DNA from: an uncultured Prevotella sp.
Lineage (GTDB): Bacteria; Bacteroidota; Bacteroidia; Bacteroidales; Bacteroidaceae
DNA: 64,000 bases
Assembly (NCBI GenBank): GCA_900771975.1
Contig: CAAGPV010000069.1
Location: 35,345 to 99,344, forward strand
Direction: 5' to 3'
Shown here: piece by piece, positions 18,308-26,633 of the stretch
Layout of the letters: every line of letters begins with the position of its first letter
How positions within the stretch are numbered: position 1 is the first letter of the stretch
Position numbers and translations under genes: made by a program
Notes under the pieces: model-generated
Seen by the model: only the letters and a program-made list of their open reading frames with translations
What the model was told of the DNA's origin: nothing
Database searches by the model: none

Positions 18308-20821
18308 TTAGAAACGGAACCCAAGATCCACTCCTATCTGGAACGGATTGCCCCTTTGGGCAAAGGTGTGGGCGGTGCCGGTGGCAGCACTCTCTATGGC
18401 AAACGTGTTGTAACGAGTGTCCGACAGGTTGCGCATCCACAGGTTGACGTGGCAAACGCCGAAGTCGGCATCGGCATGAGCGCCCAGCAAGGCATAGAAC
18501 TTCTGCTTGCAGGTGTTGGCTTCATCCCAATAGGTCTGCCCCTGCGCCGTGAGGTTGAGGCCCACGGTGACGCTGCGGAAGGTAAATCCACGGGTAGGCA
18601 ACATCTGCGTTTGGTCGATGTCGATGCGGTAGTCGGCACTGGCGGCCAACGTGTGCATGGGCACAAAGGGCACGTAGTTGTGCTTGTAGCTGCGCACGGT
18701 GCCATCCGAAAGCGAGTCGGCATACTCGTCAAACTTGGCTATGGTGAGTCCGTAGCTCATGCCGTAGCTGAGCTTGTTGTCGAGGGCGGCTCCTCTGACG
18801 CTGGCTTCCAAACCGCAAGAGTGGCTCTTTCCGGCGTTCACCATCATACGCCCAAAGCCATAGTTGCCGGCGAGCACGCTCAGCTGCTGGTTGTGCACCT
18901 GCATATAGTAGGCTGCAAGGTCTACGTGCAACTGGTTGTCGAAGAGGTTGAGGTGGGTTCCCACTTCATAGTTCCACGATGTTTCGGGCTTATAGGCAAT
19001 GGTTTGGCGGATGCGCTCATAGGCTGCTTCGTCGTGGGGAATGGTGACGTCGCCACGGGCCGACTGGGCCTGAGCCTGTAGTTCGCTCTGAAGGATGTCT
19101 GAAAACATCTGTATGTTGTAGCCGCCGGCGCGGTAACCTTTCGACACGAGGGCATAGACGTTGCTGGCATAGGCACCGAAACGGTAGGTAAGACCTATCT
19201 TGGGCAGGAGTTGCGAGAAGTGGGTACGCTCCTTGTGTGCCAACAACGAGCTGACAGAAGCGTCTACGTGCTGTCCCATCACGTCCTCGCTGAGGGTGGC
19301 AAGGGCGTTGGTGGCATAGTCGAGCGCCACGTTCGAGTAGTCGTAACGCAATCCGAGGGTGGCTGTGAAACGGCTTCCCAAGGCAATATTCGACTCATGA
19401 AAGACGCCCGTATTGAACGTTGGGGTGCGGAACAGACCGGGGATGGCATTCAGCTGCATGGCTATGTTGCAACCACCGGCCTTGGCAATGGCTGCCGTAG
19501 CGGCGATATTAGCGGCTGCGTTGGCGGCATCTTCGGGCATTCCTTGTGCTATCATGGCCTGTGCCATGCGTTTTGCCATGGCCGAATGTATTCCGTTATA
19601 GGCATATTGGGTAATCTGCTGTGAGAGATAGTTGTTCATGTCGTTGCCGAAACCCACCGTTGCATCTGTGCGCAGCCACTGGTAAGAACCGAAAGCTCCC
19701 ACCGTCCATTGCCAGGCCGAACGGTTGTGACTCTTCAACGTGAGCTCTTCTGTCAGGGCGTTGTGCAGTTGTCGCTGTCCCATAGAGAGGAAGTCTTGCG
19801 GCAGATAGTCGATGTCCATAGCCATCTTGTCGCGTAGGAACTGCCAAGTGGTCATCGAGTTGAAGTCGAAACCCTGTCCAGCATACTTCAGTCCCAAGCC
19901 CGTGTTGAGCATATTGCGCTGATAGTTGTTGCGCAGATTGGTGTTTGGCTGTTCGGTATGGGGCTTCATGTTGTAGTAGGGCGAGGTGATGTTGGCGTGG
20001 TCTATCATGTCTCGGGTCACCATAAGGCCATATGGAAAGTCATATTGGCGTACAAACTGGTAGTCGGCCAACACATCCACCGACAGGCGGTTGGTGGCCT
20101 GCCACGTCAGACGGGCCTTAGCGCCTGCCTCGTTGCTTTGGTCGGCACGGCTTTGGTCGGCTTGGTTCTTGAAGAAACCGTTCTGTCCGTCATAGAATCC
20201 GGCCACCGTTAGCCCCAACTTGTCAGACAAGCGTGCATAATGGGCCACCTCCACCTTGCGGTAGAGTCCCTTGCCGAGCGACAGGTTGACGTCGGTGCCA
20301 CGGTAGTTCATGGGGTTTTTGCTGAACACACGCACTAATCCGCCCTCGGTGTTCATGCCGTAGAGGGTGCCTTGGGGGCCTCTGAGCACATCAGCGCGGT
20401 CGATGCTATAGGTATGGAAGTTGAAAGCGGCCTTGTTGAGCAATGGCATTCCGTCCACATAGATGCCCACTGCGGGGGAGTTGACGCGTGAACCGATGCC
20501 GCGCACATACATGGCACTGGTGTAACGCGAGCCATATTGTGGCATAACAAACGAAGGAACAAAGTTGGAGAGGTCGCGCAGGTCGCGCACGCCGAGTCCT
20601 GAGAGCTGGCTGACACCGAAAGCGGTGGAAGAAAGCGGCTGCTGTCTCAGCTGGAAAGTTTCCTTGGGTTGGTCTACCACCACCACTTCGTCAATATCAT
20701 AAACACGTGAGGTGTCCACCACAAGTTGGTTTCCTTCATAAACATCGGGACTTGTAGCAAAGGCTGGATTGGCGGTTGTCATCAGGCACGACAATGCCAA
20801 TAGCATAGTTGTTTTCTTCAT
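18308..20821 (-). CDS. TonB-dependent outer-membrane receptor (not SusC type)
   Basis: The 837-residue protein has a signal peptide (MKKTTMLLALSCLMTTANPA-FA), a probable TonB box (DEVVVVDQ) and a plug domain (about 55-170). The plug carries MYVRGIGSR and VLRGPQGTLYGMNTEGG. A 22-strand barrel ending in QIGVDLGFRF, with the terminal Phe expected for BAM insertion, follows. There is no N-terminal carboxypeptidase-regulatory-like domain and no SusD neighbour, so it is more like siderophore or metal-complex receptors than glycan SusC proteins. The substrate cannot be told from sequence. It stands alone, with its own -7 element and terminator. Confidence 0.92.
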   Translation of the reverse strand: MKKTTMLLALSCLMTTANPAFATSPDVYEGNQLVVDTSRVYDIDEVVVVDQPKETFQLRQQPLSSTAFGVSQLSGLGVRDLRDLSNFVPSFVMPQYGSRYTSAMYVRGIGSRVNSPAVGIYVDGMPLLNKAAFNFHTYSIDRADVLRGPQGTLYGMNTEGGLVRVFSKNPMNYRGTDVNLSLGKGLYRKVEVAHYARLSDKLGLTVAGFYDGQNGFFKNQADQSRADQSNEAGAKARLTWQATNRLSVDVLADYQFVRQYDFPYGLMVTRDMIDHANITSPYYNMKPHTEQPNTNLRNNYQRNMLNTGLGLKYAGQGFDFNSMTTWQFLRDKMAMDIDYLPQDFLSMGQRQLHNALTEELTLKSHNRSAWQWTVGAFGSYQWLRTDATVGFGNDMNNYLSQQITQYAYNGIHSAMAKRMAQAMIAQGMPEDAANAAANIAATAAIAKAGGCNIAMQLNAIPGLFRTPTFNTGVFHESNIALGSRFTATLGLRYDYSNVALDYATNALATLSEDVMGQHVDASVSSLLAHKERTHFSQLLPKIGLTYRFGAYASNVYALVSKGYRAGGYNIQMFSDILQSELQAQAQSARGDVTIPHDEAAYERIRQTIAYKPETSWNYEVGTHLNLFDNQLHVDLAAYYMQVHNQQLSVLAGNYGFGRMMVNAGKSHSCGLEASVRGAALDNKLSYGMSYGLTIAKFDEYADSLSDGTVRSYKHNYVPFVPMHTLAASADYRIDIDQTQMLPTRGFTFRSVTVGLNLTAQGQTYWDEANTCKQKFYALLGAHADADFGVCHVNLWMRNLSDTRYNTFAIESAATGTAHTFAQRGNPFQIGVDLGFRF

Positions 20822-20850
20822 CTTTTTTGCTAATCTTTAGAATTCGGGTG

Positions 20851-20858
20851 CAAAGTTA
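20851..20858 (-). promoter_or_regulatory. -7 element of the TonB receptor gene
   Basis: Minus-strand TAACTTTG, 30 bases before the start codon. The surrounding GGGTGCAAAGTTAG is nearly the same as that upstream of the double-CotH gene (38469-38481). Confidence 0.5.
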
Positions 20859-20904
20859 GCAAAAATTTGCAAGGTGGAAAATCCTTATTTATGAGGATTT
20901 TCCA

Positions 20905-21933
20905 CTATTCGTTGTCGGCACCACAGACGGGGCAACGTCCCTTTCGCCGCATTCTTGTGCCACAATGTCCGCACACATAGGGTTTGAACACATGGCGGAA
21001 GTAACGTCTGAGAGCCCACCACACATACAGAAGGAACAGTGCATAGCCCACATAGTAGAGCGTAGAAACCGAGAAGATGATGTAGTTGAACGCACACACG
21101 GCTGCCAGTCCGCACAGGTAGAGGAAGCCTGCCGAGGGCGACAGGTGGTGACGCACGTCGTCTACGGCTGCCAACGCCACGATGAGCATGGCCCACACCG
21201 AGCACAGGAAGACGCTCAGCAGCACAGGTTGTCCAAACGGATTGAGCGAAGGATGGAAGTAGAAATCGCGCCATGCCTCTGGGGCAAAGTTCTGAAGACT
21301 GGCATAGAAGGTGGCGCCTGCCGCCACAATGAGGGCGAGCAGCGTGGGATAGAACGAGTCGATGTCGTTGAAATGAACGAGCGGAGCCTGCCGCCTGTAT
21401 ATCTTGCGCAACAGATAGCCCACTGCAATGACCGAGATGACGATAAGGAAGATGAGCATGTGGGTGTTGGAGAAGACCGAGATAAACTGCGATATGGGGT
21501 CGTCGGGGTCTACCTGGTTTAGCAGTCTGTGTTCGTGCGCCCACCCTATGCGGTTGTCTTCGGTGCCTATCTGCACCCACACCGAGTCTATGGGGTCGGA
21601 TTGCAGTATGCGTACATCCACCACCACGAGCCGTTGTCCGTGGCTGACGGCAAACGAGTCGGTCTGAAAGCCACCTACCAGCTCTTCGGGTTGCTGGCGG
21701 AGCAGCATGAGCGAGTCGGCTTTCACCACAAAATTGAAGCCTTGCGAGAAGTGATGTTTCCGTGCAAAGCGCAGCGAGTCTTGCTGTTGGGCGGTGAGGG
21801 TGTCTGCCATCTGCAGCGAGTCGGCTGCGGTCTTCAGGTGAAAACGGTGGGAACGCGGACTGCGGTAGCACCCCGACAGCACCATCATCATCAGCAACAC
21901 GGGCAGGAAACGACAGAGATTTTTAGTCGACAT
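20905..21933 (-). CDS. Multi-span membrane lipoprotein with C-terminal zinc ribbon
   Basis: The 342-residue product starts with a lipoprotein signal (MSTKNLCRFLPVLLMMMVLSGC). Residues about 30-140 form a beta-rich extracytoplasmic domain, possibly SH3-like (VDVRILQSDPIDSVWVQIG). Five or so membrane helices follow. The last 25 residues hold a zinc ribbon with two CxxC pairs (CGHCGTRMRRKGRCPVC), likely cytoplasmic. Its start overlaps the end of the U32 gene by 11 bases, indicating coupling. I do not recognise a named family. A role linked to envelope sensing is only a guess from the layout. Confidence 0.75.
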   Translation of the reverse strand: MSTKNLCRFLPVLLMMMVLSGCYRSPRSHRFHLKTAADSLQMADTLTAQQQDSLRFARKHHFSQGFNFVVKADSLMLLRQQPEELVGGFQTDSFAVSHGQRLVVVDVRILQSDPIDSVWVQIGTEDNRIGWAHEHRLLNQVDPDDPISQFISVFSNTHMLIFLIVISVIAVGYLLRKIYRRQAPLVHFNDIDSFYPTLLALIVAAGATFYASLQNFAPEAWRDFYFHPSLNPFGQPVLLSVFLCSVWAMLIVALAAVDDVRHHLSPSAGFLYLCGLAAVCAFNYIIFSVSTLYYVGYALFLLYVWWALRRYFRHVFKPYVCGHCGTRMRRKGRCPVCGADNE

Positions 21934-23764
21934 AGACGTTCATTTGACAGTTACTACAAGCAAACTCCAGGCGGAAACGCCTTCCGTCGCCAAGCACAAG
22001 GTAGAGCGGTTCGTGCCATGTGGGCTTGTTGCCCCCTCGGCGCACACATGCTCCCAGACTATAACGCAAGCAGTGACGACACTGCATAACCACAGCGTCG
22101 TTGGGAGGAGCTACTTCGTAGGCGGGCTGAAGGCGGTCAACAACTTGCTGACGGTAGAACTCTTCGGCCCAGCGGTTGGCAGCATTATATAAATAGGTGG
22201 GGTGATAAGCAGGGGGAGCCAGTTGCTCTCGGTTGGCGGACAGGAGTTTTTGGGGTCGTGTTTCGGGCACCAACTGCCGCATAAGGGCTTCACAGGCCTG
22301 CCGGCGAAGGTCGGAAAGCACACTGTTGGGAACAAACCAGCCGTCACTGCCCTCTCCCATCGTAAAGCGGGAGCACATAAAGACGGTCGTTCCAAGCTTA
22401 GTGAGCTGCTTGCGAATGTTGTCTGCCTGGGGGCGCTTGGCTCTCTGATGTGCAAAGACCGCCGTGGCTACAGCCTGTTGGCCTGATGCAGTGGCAACGG
22501 TTAGGCTGAACCCCTCGTCGATAACGTCGTAATGAAGGGTGACTGGGATGCGACGTTCGGCGGTGGTGCCTGCCATCTGCCGTTCAAAGGCTTGGTCGTT
22601 GTTGCGGTAGAGGCTCATGCCACGTTCTATGCTATGGGGCATACGGTAGGGATAGAGCCTGTTGCCCTGTGCGGTGTTCACCCTGAAACCTTCCAGTTGG
22701 CGCTGAGAGGTGAGGTAGCACAGTCCGTCGCCATTGGCAAAGGCGGCTGTTCCTGCTACCACCACGCAGTCGCGGCGAACGTCTTTCACTGTTCCCACCA
22801 GCTCGCCGATGGCCTTGGGTGTGTCGGGCGAGAAGATGTCGGGCTGGCGCCCGTCAGCAAAATAATGAGTGAAGCCGCGGTTGAAGGTCTTCCGCAGGTT
22901 GGGCGTGAACGTATAACGGCAGGTGCCCAGCGAGGCACGACGGTAGAGGTCGGGGTGCTGCTCCACTATCTTGTCAAGGCGTTGGCTATAAGCAGCCACC
23001 ACGTTTTTCACATAGTCGAGGTCTTTCAGCCTACCTTCTATCTTGAACGAGCACGCTCCGGCAGCTGCCAATGCCTCCAGACGGTCTGCCTGGCAGAGGT
23101 CTTTCAGCGACAACAAGTGGCGTTGTCGCTCTATGACGGTGCCTTCGGCGTCTACAAGGTCAAACTTCATGCGACAGAACTGGGCACAGGCTCCACGGTT
23201 GGCAGATCGCTGAAAGGCATATTGTGAGGCGTAGCAAAGCCCCGAATAGCTCACGCAGAGAGCTCCGTGAACAAACACTTCCAACTCTACGCCGGGCACA
23301 TGGGCATGTATCTGGGCAATCTCGTCGATAGAGAGCTCACGGGCCAGCACCACACGACGGAAGCCCAGGCTGCCGAGCCACGCCACCTTGTCGGCCGTGC
23401 GGCTATCACACTGGGTGGAGGCATGTAGCTCGGTGCGTCCAAGGTCTTTGTTGCTCAGGCGCAGGAGCAACCCCATGTCTTGCACGAGCAAGGCATCTAC
23501 GCCTGCCTCGCACAACTGTTCCACCATCTGCACAGTGTCTTCCATCTCGTTGTCGTAGATGATGGTGTTGACCGTAACGTGCACACGCGCTCCAAACCGG
23601 TGGGCATACTGGCACAACTCGGCTATGTCGGCCACACTGTTGCCGGCGGCGGCACGTGCTCCGAAACGCGGTGCTCCTATGTAGACGGCATCTGCCCCAT
23701 GGTCGATGGCAGCTTTGCCTATCTCTAAGTTCTTGGCGGGGGCAAGCAGTTCGAGGGTTCTCAT
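21923..23764 (-). CDS. U32 family protein (TrhP/RlhA-like RNA hydroxylation)
   Basis: The N-terminus LELLAPAKNLEIGKAAIDHG, then GADAVYIG and FGARAAAGN, together with the central signature FVHGALCVSYSGLC, NRGACAQFCR, identify the U32 family. The 613-residue length and extra C-terminal domains resemble the longer RlhA/YdcP-like members rather than the shorter YegQ/TrhP. Known members hydroxylate 23S rRNA or tRNA, using prephenate-derived cofactors and an iron-sulfur cluster held by conserved Cys. The old peptidase label is therefore doubtful. It lies 54 bases after metA and overlaps the lipoprotein gene. Which RNA is modified is unknown. Confidence 0.88.
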   Translation of the reverse strand: MRTLELLAPAKNLEIGKAAIDHGADAVYIGAPRFGARAAAGNSVADIAELCQYAHRFGARVHVTVNTIIYDNEMEDTVQMVEQLCEAGVDALLVQDMGLLLRLSNKDLGRTELHASTQCDSRTADKVAWLGSLGFRRVVLARELSIDEIAQIHAHVPGVELEVFVHGALCVSYSGLCYASQYAFQRSANRGACAQFCRMKFDLVDAEGTVIERQRHLLSLKDLCQADRLEALAAAGACSFKIEGRLKDLDYVKNVVAAYSQRLDKIVEQHPDLYRRASLGTCRYTFTPNLRKTFNRGFTHYFADGRQPDIFSPDTPKAIGELVGTVKDVRRDCVVVAGTAAFANGDGLCYLTSQRQLEGFRVNTAQGNRLYPYRMPHSIERGMSLYRNNDQAFERQMAGTTAERRIPVTLHYDVIDEGFSLTVATASGQQAVATAVFAHQRAKRPQADNIRKQLTKLGTTVFMCSRFTMGEGSDGWFVPNSVLSDLRRQACEALMRQLVPETRPQKLLSANREQLAPPAYHPTYLYNAANRWAEEFYRQQVVDRLQPAYEVAPPNDAVVMQCRHCLRYSLGACVRRGGNKPTWHEPLYLVLGDGRRFRLEFACSNCQMNVYVD

Positions 23765-23818
23765 GACTTGAATGTATGGATGGTTAGGGGCTGACTGCCC
23801 ACAGACGGGACAGGCTGA

Positions 23819-24736
23819 CTAACGTATTTCTTCGATGTTATAGGGGGTTTCCTGGTAGACGTAATAGTTGATCCAGTTGGCAAACAATAGGTTGGCATGG
23901 GCACGCCATGTCACCTTGGGACCTTTCTGTGGGTCGTTGTCGCGATAGTAGTGGCGGGGCACACCCACATCCGAGCGGATGCCAAGGTCGCGGTGGTATT
24001 CGTTGTCGAGCGTTTCTGGCGCATATTCCAGATGACCCGTGACAAAGATGTCGCGTCCTTCACGTGCTATCACGATGCCTACACCGCTTTCAGGACTTTC
24101 GGCCACTATCTCCAGTTCGGGATGACGCTCTATGTCGGCACGGTGCACCTCGGTGTGGCGACTCTGGGGCATGAAAAACTCGTCGTCAAAACCGCGGAAA
24201 AGGGGTATTTGCGGAGCGAGCGGCGTCTGCGGGAAGATGCCGAACATCTTTTCCTTCAAGGGATATTTGGGCACCCCATAGTAGTGGTAGAGCCCTGCCT
24301 GTGCTGCCCAACAGATGTAAAGAGTGGACGTTACGTGGGTGTGGGCCCAGTTGAAGATGTTGACAATCTCGTCCCAATACTGCACGTCTTCAAAGCGGAG
24401 CTGCTCTATGGGGGCACCAGTGATAATCATTCCGTCAAAATTTTGCTTGCTGAGCACCTCAAAGTCCTTGTAGAAAAGGAGCATGTGCTCTATTGGCGTG
24501 TTCTTGGGTGTATGGCTACGAAGCCTCATAAAGTTGATTTCCATCTGCAAAGGAGTGTTGGAAAGCAGGCGTATGAGGTCGGTTTCGGTGGTCACCTTCA
24601 GGGGCATGAGGTTAAGGATGACAATGCGCAGGGGGCGTATGTCCTGTCCGTGGGCCCGAGTGTCGTCCATAACAAAGATGTTCTCGCGCTTGAGAAGGTC
24701 GATGGCTGGAAGTTTATCGGGTAAGCGTAACGGCAT
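23819..24736 (-). CDS. metA: Homoserine O-acyltransferase (MetA fold, predicted acetyl-CoA specific)
   Basis: The 305-residue protein starts MPLRLPDKLPAIDLLKRENI, exactly like MetA. Cys142 in LYICWAAQAGLYHYYG is the nucleophile. His in FVTGHLEYA and the following Glu complete the catalytic set. The acyl-CoA specificity motif is GAPIE with Glu at residue 111. In characterised MetA proteins Glu111 favours acetyl-CoA and Gly111 favours succinyl-CoA, so this one should make O-acetylhomoserine for methionine synthesis despite the usual succinyltransferase label. It has a good promoter (24770-24800) and is followed by the U32 gene on the same strand. Confidence 0.93.
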   Translation of the reverse strand: MPLRLPDKLPAIDLLKRENIFVMDDTRAHGQDIRPLRIVILNLMPLKVTTETDLIRLLSNTPLQMEINFMRLRSHTPKNTPIEHMLLFYKDFEVLSKQNFDGMIITGAPIEQLRFEDVQYWDEIVNIFNWAHTHVTSTLYICWAAQAGLYHYYGVPKYPLKEKMFGIFPQTPLAPQIPLFRGFDDEFFMPQSRHTEVHRADIERHPELEIVAESPESGVGIVIAREGRDIFVTGHLEYAPETLDNEYHRDLGIRSDVGVPRHYYRDNDPQKGPKVTWRAHANLLFANWINYYVYQETPYNIEEIR

Positions 24737-24769
24737 CTGTTTCTATCCTTTCTTTTTTCATTAGTCACA

Positions 24770-24800
24770 CAAAGGTAAGTAAAAATCGGGAGAGTGCAAA
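24770..24800 (-). promoter_or_regulatory. metA promoter
   Basis: On the minus strand TTTG (24800-24797) is separated by 19 bases from TACCTTTG (24777-24770). Both elements fit the Bacteroidetes consensus, and the -7 lies 33 bases before the start codon. No SAM riboswitch fold is evident in the short leader. Confidence 0.7.
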
Positions 24801-24851
24801 GAAAATTAAGAATTGTTAGTTTTTCGGGCGGTTTACTTACAATTTCAATAT

Positions 24852-24929
24852 GCCGTGTTTCAGCTCCTAAAACCGGCTCTTTTTGATGCTAAAACCCTGT
24901 GTTTTAGGAGCTGAAACGGCCGGTTTTAG
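24852..24929. repeat. Intergenic palindromic repeat, copy 2
   Basis: GTTTCAGCTCCTAAAAC (24857-24873) is the exact reverse complement of 24901-24917. The flanking GCCG/CGGC extend it with a two-base bulge. CTAAAACCGGC (24867-24877) also pairs with GCCGGTTTTAG (24919-24929), so two alternative stems compete. The CTAAAACCCTGTGTTTTAG block (24889-24907) is the same as in copy 3. It lies between the SusD stop and the metA promoter. Confidence 0.7.
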
Positions 24930-24978
24930 AAAACAGGTGTGTATGGTTTACAAATTGAAAGCCCGACTGTGGTTGTTG

Positions 24979-26577
24979 TCAGTAGCCGGGGTTCTGCTGA
25001 AACTCATGGTTAAGGTCAAGGCATTTCTGCGGAATGGGGAAGACAATGGTAAAGCCGGTCTGCTCGTTGTCGACGGGAGTGCGCAGGTCGTAGGCCTGGG
25101 TGAAGCGGCCAAAACGTATGAGGTCTTGCCGACGCCAACCTTCCCATACCAGTTCGAGCAGGCGTTCTTCCAGCACATTGTCCAACGTGCACGCTCTGGC
25201 GGGCATTCCCACACGTGCCCGCACGGCGTTCAGTTCGGCCTGTCCGTCTTCGCCGTTGCGTGTCTTGGCTTCGGCTTTCATCAGCAAGACGTCGGCATAG
25301 CGATAGAGGACAATGTCGTTGCTCTGCTGTTTGCCGTCCATATAGGCGGTGCGGTCCACCTCGTACTTGCCCATGCGTGCACCGGCGGTGAGGATGAACG
25401 GACTGTTGGTAAGGTTCTGTTCCACCTCAAAGGGTTGGTACTCTAAGGGGGTTCCATCGTCGAGAGTGACCTGCTGGCCGTCGACGGTCACCTTTCCGGC
25501 AACGAAATTCAGGCGGCAGCGTGCGTCTTCGTCGGGTTGTCCGTAGTTGTTGGCGCGCATGGTGGAAATGGTGGCACAGGTTCCGTTCTCGGTGCCCCAC
25601 CCCAATGCACCTCCATGCTTGTAGTGGAACGAGCGGAACAGGTAGTGGAACTGTGCTGAATAGAGGTTTTTGTCCATGGGTATGGTGAAGATGTTCTCCC
25701 TGGAATTTTCGTTGTGAGTGGAGAAGTTGTAGGCGTAATCGCTCTCGAGGGTATAGCCTTCGGCGGCAAGGGCGTCGCAATAGTGGATGCAGGTCTGCCA
25801 TGCGTTGAGCCATTGACCCTCTACGTTGAAGAATATCTGGTCGCCTTTGGGACGCTGGTCGTAGCCGGCAGTCCAGTTGTCGTAGGTATATATTTCGGCA
25901 TTGAGGGCGAGCTTGGCCAGGAGGAAGTTGACCACCGGACGGGTGATGCGGCCATAGCAGTCGCCTTCGAGGTTGCTGTGGCGGTCTGGCAGATAGGGAG
26001 CTACTTCCTGCAACTCGTTGAAGACATGGTGGAACACCACGCTCCGTTCCGACTGTTCCTTCCCATTGATGGGCACACGACCGAAGAGGTCCATCAGATA
26101 GTAGTACATCATCGCGCGGACGGCCCTCACCTCGGCTTCATAGGCTTGTCTTTGGGCTTCGGAGAGCAGCTTACTGTGGGCGGCAATAACGTCGAGCGAC
26201 TTGTCGGCAAGCACCACCACCTTGTACAGATAGGCCCATGTGTCGTAGAGAGAACCGTCGTTGGCGGTCCACTTGTGCTGGTACATGGCGTTCCAGAGGC
26301 CACCGTCATACCAGTCGCCACCGCGTATGGGGATGATGGCTTCGTCGGTGGTGAGGGTGTTGTAGTCGTAGACGCCACGGCAGGTGCCTTGCAGTCCCTG
26401 GCTCTCTTCGGCTCCCCCGATGTAGTTGTAGAGGGAGGCAACGGCATTGATATAGATGTTTTGGGGCGTGGAATAGAGGGCGTCTTCGTCCACGCGGTCC
26501 TTGGGATGTTCGTCAAGGCAGGCGGTGAGGCTCATGGCGAGCAGCAAAAGCAGGGGCAGAAACTTTCTCTGGTTCAT
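24979..26577 (-). CDS. SusD/RagB family outer-membrane lipoprotein
   Basis: The 532-residue product has a lipobox (MSLTACLDEHP) and the SusD-type N-terminal pattern of Tyr-, Asn- and Trp-rich helices. These include YINAVASLYNYIGGAEESQG and GGDWYDGGLWNAMYQHKW. The TPR-like helical core (AEVRAVRAMMYYYLMDLFG) and the C-terminal DVLLMKAEAKTRNGEDG, ERLLELVWEGWRRQDLIRFG are classic for the family. SusD proteins sit on the cell surface as lids on SusC transporters. The SusC partner lies 56 bases upstream on the same strand. No glycosidase, regulator or surface binding protein is adjacent, so the substrate is not predictable. Confidence 0.95.
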   Translation of the reverse strand: MNQRKFLPLLLLLAMSLTACLDEHPKDRVDEDALYSTPQNIYINAVASLYNYIGGAEESQGLQGTCRGVYDYNTLTTDEAIIPIRGGDWYDGGLWNAMYQHKWTANDGSLYDTWAYLYKVVVLADKSLDVIAAHSKLLSEAQRQAYEAEVRAVRAMMYYYLMDLFGRVPINGKEQSERSVVFHHVFNELQEVAPYLPDRHSNLEGDCYGRITRPVVNFLLAKLALNAEIYTYDNWTAGYDQRPKGDQIFFNVEGQWLNAWQTCIHYCDALAAEGYTLESDYAYNFSTHNENSRENIFTIPMDKNLYSAQFHYLFRSFHYKHGGALGWGTENGTCATISTMRANNYGQPDEDARCRLNFVAGKVTVDGQQVTLDDGTPLEYQPFEVEQNLTNSPFILTAGARMGKYEVDRTAYMDGKQQSNDIVLYRYADVLLMKAEAKTRNGEDGQAELNAVRARVGMPARACTLDNVLEERLLELVWEGWRRQDLIRFGRFTQAYDLRTPVDNEQTGFTIVFPIPQKCLDLNHEFQQNPGY

Positions 26578-26633
26578 AGGGCGGTGATTGGGTTGAGGTT
26601 GAAAAGCTGGAGGGCTGAAACGCTATTAAGGGG

